Below are positions 20,503 through 28,551 of a stretch of DNA of 64,000 nt, piece after piece. Origin of the DNA: Paraglaciecola sp. L3A3. Its GTDB lineage: Bacteria > Pseudomonadota > Gammaproteobacteria > Enterobacterales > Alteromonadaceae. The translations under genes and the position numbers were made by a program. The stretch is from contig NZ_CP047023.1 of assembly GCF_009796765.1 (NCBI RefSeq), positions 1,161,501 through 1,225,500 of the forward strand. The letters are read 5' to 3'. The notes under the pieces are model-generated. The model was given only the letters and a program-made list of their open reading frames with translations. It searched no databases and was not told the DNA's origin. Within the stretch, counting starts at the first letter, position 1, and the number at the start of each line of letters is the position of its first letter.

Positions 20503-20578
20503 GGGTCGTTAGCTCAGCTGGTAGAGCAGTTGACTTTTAATCAATTGGTCGCTGGTTCGAATCCAGCACGACCCACCA
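20503..20578 (+). tRNA. tRNA-Lys (anticodon TTT), copy 2
   Basis: Identical to the first copy over all 76 bases, 46 bp downstream, so both are one transcript. Its 3' end plus downstream DNA is repeated at 20885-20940. Confidence 0.98.
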
Positions 20579-20639
20579 TCTTTTCAAGTATTCACGTCAA
20601 GTGCCAAAATCTACCAAAAATCAAAGATATCAAATAAAG

Positions 20640-20880
20640 TCGTGCCGGACGAGACTAATTTTTCGGGAAAAAATTAGAACAACCGAAGGTTGGCCTAGGA
20701 ACTAGGCGAGTATCAGGGATGGTACGAGTAGCCAGCGTGGTTCGACTATTTTGTCTGGAACAAAATAGAACATGCGTAGCATGATCCGAAGGATGTAAGG
20801 CAGGATGCCTGAAGTACAAATTGTCTGGAACAATTTGCACAGCCGTAGGCTGCCCGTAGGGCGAATATCAGGGACGATAT
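20640..20880 (+). other. Chain of ~14 abutting short hairpins with conserved loops
   Basis: Nearly every base here belongs to a short stem closed by one of a few loops. Stems and loops in order: TCGT(gccgg); CTAATTTTT(cggga); CAACC(gaa); GCCTAG(gaa); GTATC(agggat, one G-T pair); AGCCA(gcg, one G-T pair); CTATTTTGT(ctgga); CATGC(gta); ATCC(gaa); AGGCA(gga); CAAATTGT(ctgga); CAGCC(gta); CCC(gta); ATATC(agggac). Stems differ in sequence while loops recur (gaa, gta, ctgga, aggga). G-T pairs fit folding as RNA or single-stranded DNA. It sits right after the tRNA-Lys pair, between two copies of the tRNA 3' end. No reading frame. Function unknown. Confidence 0.75.
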
Positions 20881-20884
20881 GAGT

Positions 20885-20940
20885 GAATCCAGCACCACCA
20901 TCTTTTCAAGTATTCACGTCAAGTGCCAAAATCTACCAAA
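20885..20940 (+). repeat. Duplicated tRNA-Lys 3' end and downstream segment
   Basis: GAATCCAGCAC and then 45 bp (20896-20940) are identical to 20559-20569 and 20574-20618, except that four bases (GACC) of the acceptor stem are missing. A third, more diverged copy (CCACCATCTTTTT.. CCAAAATC) is at about 21109-21145. It looks like the remains of a third tRNA-Lys whose 5' part has been replaced by the hairpin chain. Confidence 0.8.
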
Positions 20941-21021
20941 TTCCCAAGATACAAAGAATTATTTAAGTTAATCCAATACGGTTAATATCTATATATAAAT
21001 CATTCAATGTAGTCACTCGCA

Positions 21022-21090
21022 CATCCCTGATGATATGCACCCAATCTCGACATCCCTGTCGAGCTGTTCAAGCTGGCGGAGCTTCGCTCC
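21022..21090 (-). other. Second, shorter hairpin cluster, inverted
   Basis: CATC(cct)GATG, CTCGACA(tccc)TGTCGAG, AGCT(gttca)AGCT and GGAGC(ttc)GCTCC follow one another. Read on the minus strand the loops are agg, ggga and gaa, the same loop set as in the chain at 20640-20880, so this looks like a diverged reverse-oriented copy. Confidence 0.6.
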
Positions 21091-21163
21091 TAAAGAATCA
21101 GTTTTCACCCCACCATCTTTTTCTTCTCCAAGTTCCAAAATCGTAAGCGTCCGGTGATCCCAC

Positions 21164-21300
21164 CTAGTTGTTATTGGTATTCCATGGTAATAGGTTTTCG
21201 ATGTCGTAATCCGGTTGGCTGATATGCTCTAACAGGTGATTTAGGTAATCAAAGGGACTGAGGCCGTTGGCTTTGGCAGTTTCGATAATTGAGTCGAGAA
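21164..21300 (-). pseudogene. IS66-family transposase, C-terminal remnant
   Basis: The last 45 or so codons read VLDSIIETAKANGL..PFDYLNHLLEH..IENLLPWN, the C-terminus of IS66 TnpC-type transposases. Upstream of about 21300 the frame runs into intergenic repeat DNA that is also present at about 25010-25145, so the rest of the transposase has been lost and the longer open frame (to 21421) is a chance fusion. No intact IS66 ends are seen. Confidence 0.75.
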
Positions 21301-21308
21301 CTACGCTA

Positions 21309-21436
21309 CACAGAAAAAGACAACAGCAGATCCTAGTAAATAGTGTTTGCACTGCCCCCAATAAAATTGAGTTTAAAACTGTAAAATCATCACCCAACCT
21401 CAAAGCCCGTCTTTCCTGCATGTAGTTAGCAGGAAT
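21309..21436 (+). repeat. Repeat segment shared with 25010-25136, ending in R1
   Basis: About 128 bp nearly identical to 25010-25136, starting near ACACAGAAAAAGACAACAGC and ending in the palindrome R1 at 21412-21436 (here TTTCCTGC instead of ATTCCTGC). R1 is ATTCCTGC, 9-base spacer ATGTAGTTA, GCAGGAAT. Other R1 copies on this strand start at 21958, 23110 and 25112; reverse copies start at 54485, 54808, 55292, 55848, 56181, 63630 and 63852. Confidence 0.85.
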
Positions 21437-21536
21437 CCATTCTTTTGTTCGAAGTTTTTTCTACTCAATTGTTTTGCTGAAAAACAATGTAAGTCTTATT
21501 ATAAAAGAGTCTTTGCTAGAAAAGGGAAGGATTCGA

Positions 21537-21824
21537 ATGAAGCAACCCACTGTCTATATACTTGCCAATAAGAAAAATGGCACTTTGTACATTGGGGTGA
21601 CAAGTAACTTAATTCAACGAATTTGGCAGCACAAGAATAACTTAGTTGATGGGTTTAGTAACACCTATGAGGTACATTCCTTAGTCTATTATGAACAATA
21701 CCCAGACATGCTTGGTGCGATTAACAGAGAAAAACAGTTAAAAAAATGGAAGCGAAGTTGGAAAGTAACTCTAATAGAAAAAAGCAATTTCAATTGGGAT
21801 GATTTATATCCAACCATTTTGTAA
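21537..21824 (+). CDS. Small GIY-YIG nuclease domain protein
   Basis: A 95-residue single-domain GIY-YIG protein of the UvrC/URI-like superfamily. It carries VYIL (6-9), LYIG (17-20), the catalytic Arg28 in NLIQRIWQHK, and a late REKQLKKWKR stretch. Start chosen at this ATG because GGGAAGG lies 7 bp upstream and the family begins about five residues before VYIL; a further in-frame Met lies upstream at 21474. The gene fills the interval between an R1 and an R2 palindrome, where other modules have only about 50-90 bp. It may be a nuclease that helps spread these repeats (inference) or a passenger. Confidence 0.88.
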   Translation: MKQPTVYILANKKNGTLYIGVTSNLIQRIWQHKNNLVDGFSNTYEVHSLVYYEQYPDMLGAINREKQLKKWKRSWKVTLIEKSNFNWDDLYPTIL

Positions 21825-21837
21825 CACAGCACCCTGG

Positions 21838-21863
21838 ATTCCGGCTTAAAAGACTACCGGAAT
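21838..21863 (+). repeat. Palindromic repeat R2 (type copy)
   Basis: ATTCCGG, a 12-base spacer (CTTAAAAGACTA) and CCGGAAT, inside a longer conserved CCCTGGATTCC...GGAATGACGA frame. R2 shares its GTCATTCC/GGAATCC ends with R1 and faces it. Other copies start at 22069, 22955, 23221, 25192 (same strand) and 54406, 54713, 54967, 55525, 55753, 56080, 56340, 60363, 63422, 63773 (reverse). Confidence 0.85.
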
Positions 21864-21949
21864 GACGAAGTGTGGGGCTGTCGGGATATCCTAAAAAGGT
21901 AATAATTCAACATTGAATGGAAAATTCGCAATCACATCACAAACCTCAA

Positions 21950-22250
21950 AGCCCGTCATTCCTGCATGTAGTTAGCAGGAATCCATTCTTTTGCTCTTGC
22001 TCTTAACTTTAACCATCTACTAGCCATTATTTGCAATCTACTGTTCTTACTGCACTCAAAAGCCCTGGATTCCGGCTTAAAAGACTACCGGAATGACGAT
22101 ATGTGGGGCACACCGGAATGACGATATGTGGGGCACACCGGAATGACGATAGTGGAAGCTGCCAGAGTGACTACTATCAGAATGAGGGGCTTGTCTTAAC
22201 ACCCATTCACTCTGTGTTCTCTGTGCCCTCCGTGGTTCAAATTCTTTGGC
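21950..22250 (+). repeat. Direct repeat left of gmm
   Basis: R1, a 75-bp spacer, R2, a short GGAATGACGATATGTGGGGC tandem, then R4 (TCTGTGTTCTCTGTGCCCTC...). The block is nearly identical to 23102-23375, so the gmm gene lies between two direct copies. R4 is a 'CCACAGAGAACACAGAGG'-type repeat found here at about 22200, 23330, 25250, 26405 and 32690-32830, and reversed at about 54040, 54176, 54292, 55675, 59968, 60085, 60225 and 63365. Confidence 0.8.
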
Positions 22251-22325
22251 TTTTGCTCACATCTCGAATCTAGTATCTCGCCACTGCTCTTGTCTTTTAA
22301 CTGCTTCACTCTGCTCAGTCTGTTC

Positions 22326-22781
22326 TTAAAAGCCCTGAAAATACCATTTAGTATGCTTATGGACTTGCTCGTCTGCGAGTAGTTCTTCGATATCAAACCA
22401 TTGGTAACTACCGTGTTGGATATCTATGGGCAGGGAGGATAAATCGGTGACTGATAATTCATATGCTATGGCAACATAATGAGTTGAAAACTCATCGCCA
22501 AATACATTATCTGTATAAAAGTGATCAAAAGGGCCAACTAATTGTCCTTGGTTAATTGAGAACTCTTGGCCAAGTTCTTCTAAGGTTAGACGCTTAAAAG
22601 CACTGGCCATTGATTCATCTTTTAAAATTCGACCACCAGGCACAAACCAATAACCCTGCGCCGGCTTATTTAAACGTCGTCCCAACAAGGCCTGACCAAG
22701 TTGGTTTTTTACAACCAAGTCAATAGACACTAGAGGTGTACTAGCAATAACAGTTTCAAAGGTTTCTTTTTTCAAAAACAT
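22326..22781 (-). CDS. gmm: GDP-mannose mannosyl hydrolase (Nudix)
   Basis: A 151-residue Nudix enzyme that releases mannose from GDP-mannose or its derivatives. The product begins MFLKKETFETVIASTPLVS and continues QGYWFVPGGR, and these stretches match the Gmm (WcaH/NudD) subfamily rather than MutT. The Nudix Glu-rich helix is present (LTLEELGQEF). Start chosen here because AGGA lies 6 bases upstream and the family starts MFL; an in-frame Met lies 8 codons further up. It presumably serves the surface polysaccharide pathway, although no GDP-mannose synthesis gene is in view. It is flanked by about 280-bp direct repeats. Confidence 0.88.
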   Translation of the reverse strand: MFLKKETFETVIASTPLVSIDLVVKNQLGQALLGRRLNKPAQGYWFVPGGRILKDESMASAFKRLTLEELGQEFSINQGQLVGPFDHFYTDNVFGDEFSTHYVAIAYELSVTDLSSLPIDIQHGSYQWFDIEELLADEQVHKHTKWYFQGF

Positions 22782-22805
22782 AAATATCCTAAAAATATGG
22801 TGCAA

Positions 22806-23493
22806 TAGATGTAAGCCTAATACTACGGACTAAGCAGAAAAAACAATAGCAAGGGGATAGGAGGTAGGAAATAGTAGATAAGAAAAAGTTGCTAGCCACG
22901 GGGTTCGAGCCACGAGCTAGCTACTATTTCCTATTTACTGCTCAAAAGCCCTGGATTCCGGCTTAAAAGCACACCGGAATGACGATAGTGGAAGCTGCCA
23001 GAGTGACGACTACCAGAATGACGGAATGTGGGTAGTCGCATATCTAAAATATCAGGAATTTAATGATGTTGCTTAAATTCAAGGTTATCGATTGCCTTCA
23101 AAGTCAGTCATTCCTGCATGTAGTTAGCAGGAATCCATTCTTTGGCTCTTGCTCTTAACTTTAACCATCTACTAGCCATTATTTGCAATCTACTGTTCTT
23201 ACTGCACTCAAAAGCCCTGGATTCCGGCTAAAAAGCACACCGGAATGACGATATGTGGGGCACACCGGAATGACGATAGTGGAAGCTGCCAGAGTGACTA
23301 CTATCAGAATGAGGGGCTTGTCTTAACACCCATTCACTCTGTGTTCTCTGTGCCCTCTGTGGTTCAAATTCTTTTCTTCTTTTGTAGGTCGTCCATTTAT
23401 GGCGTCTATTTTTTATCTTGACGGGCTAAAGCCACGACCTACACTGTTTTTATCTTTTGCTATCTGCTAGCGACTATTTCCTAGCTACTGCTT
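22806..23493 (+). repeat. Repeat-filled gap between gmm and rfbD
   Basis: No gene. It holds R2 at 22955, a TAGCTAGAAAATAGTAG-like spacer, then the module R1 (23110), R2 (23221), R4 (about 23330) and R3 (23383-23443). The 23102-23375 part is the second copy of the block at 21950-22250. Confidence 0.8.
23383..23443 (+). repeat. MITE-like 61-bp repeat R3 (type copy)
   Basis: It begins TGTAGGTCGT and ends ACGACCTACA, 10-bp terminal inverted repeats, with a conserved inside (TTTATGGCGTCTATTTTTTA, GACGGGCTAAAGCC). Eleven near-full copies occur: 23383, 25298, 26437 in this orientation, and 54100, 55050, 55166, 55597, 60016, 60151, 63290, 63494 reversed. Partial copies lie at 26346-26391 and 54238-54277. 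Too short to code for a transposase. No clear target duplication seen. Confidence 0.85.
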
Positions 23494-24360
23494 TTAAGCA
23501 GATTTTAGTGCATCCAGCATATTTGATAATTGTTTACGCCAGTGAATGGTTTTTACACCTGCCTCAGCTTCTGCTGAGAATTTATCAATCACAGAAAAGC
23601 TTGGCCGTGTGGCTGGGGTAGGGTAACTACTGGCAGGTATCGGCGAAATAGGGATTGCTTGTTGTAACATACCTTTCTCAATAGCTAACTCTTGGATCGC
23701 CACAGCGAAGTCGTACCAAGACGCTACGCCTGCATCAGTCCAGTGGAAGGTGCCAGACACTTCAGGCTTGGCCACTACCGCCCACAACCATTTTGCTAAG
23801 CCTGCAGCCCATGTAGGCGTGCCTACTTGGTCATATACTATGCCTAACTGCGGTTTTTCGGCCATTAAGCGCAGCATGGTTTTCACAAAGTTATTACCGT
23901 TTGTAGAATACACCCAGGCTGTGCGCACAATCACTGCTTCTGGCAGAGTCTCATGTACAGCTATATCACCAGCTAACTTAGATGCGCCGTACACATTAAT
24001 TGGATTGGTTGCATCATCAGTTTGGTATGGTGTGGTTTTTGTACCATCAAAGACAAAGTCGGTAGACACATGTAACAAGCGAATATTCTGTGCTTTACAC
24101 ACATTGGCCAAATTACGAGCACCTGTTTCGTTGACGGCATAAGCCATGTCAGCATCGGTTTCTGCTTTATCTACCGCAGTGTAAGCCGCGGCATTAATGA
24201 TCACATCAGGTTGATGTTGGCTGATAACTTGCTGAACTAATTCGGCATTGGTGATATCAAGTTCTGTGCGACCTAAACTAATTAATTCGAATTCTGTAGG
24301 AGCTTTGTCAGCTAATTCCCAAGCCAGTTGTCCACCTTTACCTGTCACCAATACTTTCAT
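23494..24360 (-). CDS. rfbD: dTDP-4-dehydrorhamnose reductase
   Basis: A 288-residue short-chain dehydrogenase that makes dTDP-L-rhamnose, the last step of the pathway. It has the N-terminal NAD(P) site GKGGQLAWEL (normally GxxGQLG) and the YGASKLAGD active-site motif. 27 bp downstream of rfbC on the same strand. Product probably feeds the EPS or lipopolysaccharide encoded next door. Confidence 0.94.
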   Translation of the reverse strand: MKVLVTGKGGQLAWELADKAPTEFELISLGRTELDITNAELVQQVISQHQPDVIINAAAYTAVDKAETDADMAYAVNETGARNLANVCKAQNIRLLHVSTDFVFDGTKTTPYQTDDATNPINVYGASKLAGDIAVHETLPEAVIVRTAWVYSTNGNNFVKTMLRLMAEKPQLGIVYDQVGTPTWAAGLAKWLWAVVAKPEVSGTFHWTDAGVASWYDFAVAIQELAIEKGMLQQAIPISPIPASSYPTPATRPSFSVIDKFSAEAEAGVKTIHWRKQLSNMLDALKSA

Positions 24361-24387
24361 GTTTTACTCTTCCTTTGGATAAAGCCG

Positions 24388-24936
24388 TTAATCAAATTTG
24401 GGCGCGTCGGCAAATAATAAACCATCAACATCTTTTGCTGATAGGTTAGGTTGCTCACCATTCACTAAAGGCCACTCAATATTTAAACTAGGATCATTCC
24501 AGCGGATTGATACTTCTGATTGAGGGTGATAATAATCGGTACATTTATACACGAACTCTGCCGACTCACTGGTCACATAAAAGCCATGAGCAAAACCTGC
24601 AGGCACCCATAATTGCCGACTATTTTCTGCTGACAGTTCAACCCCCACCCATTGACCAAAAGTTGATGATGATTGACGCAAATCCACCGCTACGTCAAAA
24701 ACACTACCTTGGGTGACACGTACTAATTTTCCTTGAGTATGCTCAAGTTGGTAATGTAAACCACGTAAAATGCCTTGGGCAGATTTACTGTGATTGTCTT
24801 GCACCAATTCAGCCACACCGGTTTGTTGACTAAAAAAGTCTTTGCGAAAGGTTTCCATAAAGAAACCACGCTCATCGCCAAATACCTTAGGTTCAAAAAT
24901 CAATACATCGTTTAGTTTTGTCTTAATTACATTCAT
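24388..24936 (-). CDS. rfbC: dTDP-4-dehydrorhamnose 3,5-epimerase
   Basis: A 182-residue cupin-fold epimerase. Conserved stretches: FEPKVFGDERGFFMETF, QDNHSKSAQGILRGLHYQ (with the catalytic His) and GFAHGFYV. It converts dTDP-4-keto-6-deoxyglucose to the L-lyxo form, the third step to dTDP-rhamnose. Separated from rfbA by 434 bp of repeats, which is unusual for this operon. Confidence 0.95.
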   Translation of the reverse strand: MNVIKTKLNDVLIFEPKVFGDERGFFMETFRKDFFSQQTGVAELVQDNHSKSAQGILRGLHYQLEHTQGKLVRVTQGSVFDVAVDLRQSSSTFGQWVGVELSAENSRQLWVPAGFAHGFYVTSESAEFVYKCTDYYHPQSEVSIRWNDPSLNIEWPLVNGEQPNLSAKDVDGLLFADAPKFD

Positions 24937-25370
24937 TTTTAATTTCCAATTATAAGGGCATAGAAAAGCTTAAAAGCTATTCACCACAGGGTAACAGAGC
25001 GCAATGTTCACAGAAAAAGACAACAGCAGATCCTAGTAGATAGTTTTTGCACTGCCCCCAATAAAATTGAGTTTAAAGCTGTAAAATCACAACTCAACCT
25101 CAAAGCCCGTCTTTCCTGCATGTAGTTAGCAGGAATCCATTCTTTTGCTCTTGCCCTTAACTATCTGCTAGCTAATGCTCTAAAGCCCTGGATTCCGGCT
25201 TAAAAGCACACCGGAATGACGACAGGTGAGGCTTGTCTTAACACTTATTACCTCTGTGTTCTCTGTGCCCTCTGTGGTTTAAATTCTTTTCTTCTTTTGT
25301 AGGTCGTCCATTTATGGCGTCTATTTTTTATCTTGACGGGCTAAAGCCACGACCTACATCGCTGCCCTTA
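24937..25370 (+). repeat. Repeat module between rfbA and rfbC
   Basis: No gene. About 25010-25136 duplicates 21309-21436 and ends in R1 (25112-25136); then R2 (25192-25217), R4 (about 25250-25285) and R3 (25298-25358). This module sits inside what is normally a tightly packed rhamnose operon. Confidence 0.85.
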
Positions 25371-26246
25371 TCATTCTTCTGCTAATTTCAACATATACTG
25401 GCCGTAGCCGGTTTTGTGTAAACTTTCGCCTTGTTTGATCAGTTTTTCTTTACTGATCCAGCCCTGGTTGTATGCAATCTCTTCTAAACAAGCCACTTTT
25501 AAACCTTGGCGATGTTCAATGGTTTGCACAAACTGTCCTGCTTCTAACAACGAATCATGAGTACCAGTATCAAGCCAAGCAAAACCGCGGCCTAATAAAG
25601 ACACGTTTAAATTACCCTGCTGCATGTACGCAATATTAATATCTGTAATCTCTAATTCACCACGAGGTGATGGTTTAATGTTTTTGGCTATTTCAACCAC
25701 AGTATTATCGTAGAAATACAAACCCGTCACAGCGTATTTAGACTTAGGTAAAGCAGGTTTTTCTTCAATGCTAATGGCTTTGCCATTGTCATCAAAATCC
25801 ACAACACCAAAACGTTCAGGATCGGTAACTCGATAACCAAAAACCGTGGCGCCAGTTTCCACTTTAGTGGCGGCTTTTAGGTTGTCAGAAAAATGCTGAC
25901 CGTAGAAAATATTGTCACCTAATACTAAGGCTACATTGTCATCACCAATAAACTCTTCACCCAAAATAAAAGCCTGGGCTAGGCCATCTGGCGAAGGTTG
26001 CACTGTGTAACTAATGTTGATGCCATAATCAGTACCATCACCTAATAACTTGATAAAGTTAGCTTGGTCTTCAGGGGTAGTAATGATTAAAATATCTTTG
26101 ATACCGGCTAACATAAGCACAGACAACGGATAATAAATCATAGGTTTGTCATAAATGGGCAATAACTGCTTAGACGTGCCCTGAGTGATAGGATGCAAAC
26201 GAGACCCCGAACCACCCGCTAAAATAATACCTTTATACTTAGCCAT
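25371..26246 (-). CDS. rfbA: Glucose-1-phosphate thymidylyltransferase
   Basis: A 291-residue nucleotidyltransferase forming dTDP-glucose. The signature [20 protein letters not shown] (residues about 11-30) and the metal-site LGDNIFYG are intact, and [10 protein letters not shown] is present. First committed enzyme of the dTDP-rhamnose pathway; the second gene of the rfbB-A-C-D set on this strand. Confidence 0.96.
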   Translation of the reverse strand: MAKYKGIILAGGSGSRLHPITQGTSKQLLPIYDKPMIYYPLSVLMLAGIKDILIITTPEDQANFIKLLGDGTDYGINISYTVQPSPDGLAQAFILGEEFIGDDNVALVLGDNIFYGQHFSDNLKAATKVETGATVFGYRVTDPERFGVVDFDDNGKAISIEEKPALPKSKYAVTGLYFYDNTVVEIAKNIKPSPRGELEITDINIAYMQQGNLNVSLLGRGFAWLDTGTHDSLLEAGQFVQTIEHRQGLKVACLEEIAYNQGWISKEKLIKQGESLHKTGYGQYMLKLAEE

Positions 26247-26537
26247 ACTAATTCCTTAAATTATAAATACAGGGGGTAGTAGTTAGTAAATAGGAGATAG
26301 TAACGACTACTCTTATCTTTTTACTATCTACTCACCACTATTCACTATTTTTATCTTGACGGGCTAAAGCCCCGACCTACAGTTAAGGCAAATATTAACC
26401 ATCTTTACCTCTGTGGTTCAATTTCTTTTCTTCTTTTGTAGGTCGTCCATTTATGGCGTCTATTTTTTACATTGACGGGCTAAAGCCACGACCTACACTG
26501 TTTCTAGCTTTTCACTATTCACTGCTTTTAAGCTGCT
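26247..26537 (+). repeat. Repeats between rfbB and rfbA
   Basis: A TAGTAAATAGGAGATAG-type spacer, a 3'-partial R3 (26346-26391), R4 (about 26405-26430) and a full R3 (26437-26497). No gene. Confidence 0.8.
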
Positions 26538-27623
26538 CTACGCCCCTAATCGGTCTAGTTTATATGCGCCTGACAAGACTCGTTGCCACCAGTCTTTATT
26601 GTTTAAATACCATAGTACTGTTTTACGAATGCCCGACTCGAATGATTCTTCTGGAGTCCAGCCTAATTCGCGTTGAATTTTATCGGCGTCGATTGCATAC
26701 CTAGCATCGTGCCCTGGTCGATCGGTGACAAAAGTGATTAAATCGCTGTAATGACTTATGCCATCGGGTTTTTCTGGAACCAACTCATCCAGCAAATCAC
26801 AAATGGTTTGTACCACTTCTAAGTTACGTTTTTCGTTGTGGCCACCAATATTATAGGTTTCGCCAACTTTGCCAGACTTAGCCACTATATAAAGTGCACG
26901 AGCATGGTCTTCAACATACAACCAATCACGAATTTGGCTACCATCACCATAAACCGGTAATGCTTTACCCGCTAATGCGTTTAATATGACATGAGGCACT
27001 AGTTTTTCTGGGAAATGATAAGGGCCATAATTATTAGAACAATTAGTCACTACAGTCGGTAAACCATAAGTACGTTGCCATGCGCGAACTAAGTGATCAG
27101 AACTAGCTTTACTTGCCGAGTAGGGCGAACTAGGAGCGTAAGGGGTGTCTTCTGTGAAAAGAGGTAGTTCAGCGCCAGCAGGTAACTCATTAGGATGAGG
27201 TAAATCGCCATACACTTCATCGGTCGAAATATGATGAAAAATAAACGCCTGCTTTTTGTCGTCGGTCAAACCAGACCAATAAGCTCTTGTAGCTTCTAGT
27301 AGGGTGTAAGTACCTACTACGTTAGTTTGAATAAATTCACCTGGGCCATCAATCGAGCGATCAACATGAGACTCAGCAGCTAAATGCATCACTGCATCGG
27401 GTTGATGTTCAGCAAATACCCGTTTTAGTTCTGCGGCATCACATATATCCACTTGTTCAAAAATATAACGAGTAGAATGTAACCCAGCAGGTATTGATTC
27501 TACGTTGCCAGCATAAGTCAATTTATCTAAATTGATTACTGTATCGTCTGACGATTGCAATATATGCCTAACCACTGCACTGCCAATAAACCCTGCGCCA
27601 CCTGTCACTAATAGCTTCATCAA
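26538..27623 (-). CDS. rfbB: dTDP-glucose 4,6-dehydratase
   Basis: A 361-residue extended short-chain dehydrogenase. NAD site [13 protein letters not shown] (8-20), catalytic motif STDEVYGDL and YSASKASSD. It converts dTDP-glucose to the 4-keto-6-deoxy sugar. First gene of the rhamnose set, so the promoter must lie in the gap 27624-28129, divergent from the EPS operon. Confidence 0.96.
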   Translation of the reverse strand: MMKLLVTGGAGFIGSAVVRHILQSSDDTVINLDKLTYAGNVESIPAGLHSTRYIFEQVDICDAAELKRVFAEHQPDAVMHLAAESHVDRSIDGPGEFIQTNVVGTYTLLEATRAYWSGLTDDKKQAFIFHHISTDEVYGDLPHPNELPAGAELPLFTEDTPYAPSSPYSASKASSDHLVRAWQRTYGLPTVVTNCSNNYGPYHFPEKLVPHVILNALAGKALPVYGDGSQIRDWLYVEDHARALYIVAKSGKVGETYNIGGHNEKRNLEVVQTICDLLDELVPEKPDGISHYSDLITFVTDRPGHDARYAIDADKIQRELGWTPEESFESGIRKTVLWYLNNKDWWQRVLSGAYKLDRLGA

Positions 27624-28129
27624 TTAATCCTTTTCACAAAATTTTGCGCACATTATGCCATGTTTAATCGCACAATATGAACCGCGAATAATACTATTTA
27701 GAAAATTAAAACAAGGGTTGAAAGGTTTACTTTAAATAATTTGCCCTTAGAGCCTTAAAATAACAGTTATATCGGTAAATAATGACATTATTATTAACCT
27801 TAAATGAGTCGGTGTGTACAATTTGACCAATTAAAACGGAGGGTAAATAATTGTTTGTTAATTAACGCTTTATTAACATTTTGAGTGGCTTTAGGGCAAA
27901 AAAAATGAGCTAAATATTTAATTGAAAAGTCGGTTTTTAGTGGATTCAAGGCAAATATATAAAAAATGTCACATTTTTAACCTATCGTGATGTTAGATTG
28001 ATTTAAATTGGGTTAGTATTTGTACTTAATTAGTATTGGTTAATTTTAGATTAAATGGCTTTGTTCTATTTCAATAGATAAAACAAAGCCATTTAAACTG
28101 ATAAATTAGGTAAATAAACTAGGTAAAAA
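27624..28129. other. 506-bp AT-rich divergent promoter region
   Basis: No credible gene. It separates rfbB (minus) from the EPS operon (plus), so both promoters should be here. I see no RfaH/ops-type element (GGCGGTAG) and no clear sigma-54 site. A strong hairpin lies at 28051-28096. Confidence 0.5.
28051..28096 (+). promoter_or_regulatory. 15-bp perfect stem in the EPS leader
   Basis: TTAAATGGCTTTGTT and its exact complement with a 16-base loop that itself can pair (CTAT/ATAG). It ends 33 bp before the first EPS gene. No T-run follows, so it is more likely a leader structure, protein site or 3' end of an upstream RNA than a simple terminator. Confidence 0.55.
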
Positions 28130-28546
28130 ATGGCGACGGAACCCACAGATATAAAACAAGAGCCAGCAATCGAAAAGTTACTAAGTCGAATGCCGGCTTA
28201 TGTGGCCGAGAGTTTTTCAAATGAACAATTAATTCATTTAAAAACCGCAATTGGTTCTCGAGAGTGGGGCAAACATAAAGTCGACTTTAGGGGGACTTTC
28301 CCGGTGCCTTTTATGAAAAGCCGTATTTATTATGTATTTTTGATGGGCCGTAACTTTAGAAATTTGAGCAGGCGAGAGCAAATGATTTCTGCTTTCACTA
28401 TCGCTGCTTTCACCTTTTTGTTTATTACAGTTTCAGTATTGTTTGGCATATTAGTGCTGTACTTAATTAAGTCAGCATTAGGAATCGATATTTTTAAAGG
28501 TTTTTCGTTTGGAATTTGGGATTGGTTTAAAGCATTATGGAAATAA
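28130..28546 (+). CDS. Small membrane protein at the head of the EPS operon
   Basis: A 138-residue protein I do not recognise. The N-terminal 85 residues are soluble and basic (LSRMPAYVAESFSNEQLIHL, SREWGKHKVDFRGTFPVPF), followed by one long or two short hydrophobic segments (about 88-118) and an aromatic tail (FGIWDWFKALWK). It overlaps or abuts the next gene, so it is co-transcribed with the outer-membrane barrel, Wza-like and Wzc-like genes. Its role in export is inferred only from position. Confidence 0.7.
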   Translation: MATEPTDIKQEPAIEKLLSRMPAYVAESFSNEQLIHLKTAIGSREWGKHKVDFRGTFPVPFMKSRIYYVFLMGRNFRNLSRREQMISAFTIAAFTFLFITVSVLFGILVLYLIKSALGIDIFKGFSFGIWDWFKALWK

Positions 28547-28551
28547 ATAAA

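Noticed and set aside
21164..21421. Intact 85-residue protein
   Set aside because: Only the C-terminal part matches IS66 transposase; the N-terminal half is intergenic repeat that also occurs at 25010-25136.
27624..28129. RfaH/ops element before the EPS operon
   Set aside because: I found no GGCGGTAG-type sequence in the leader.
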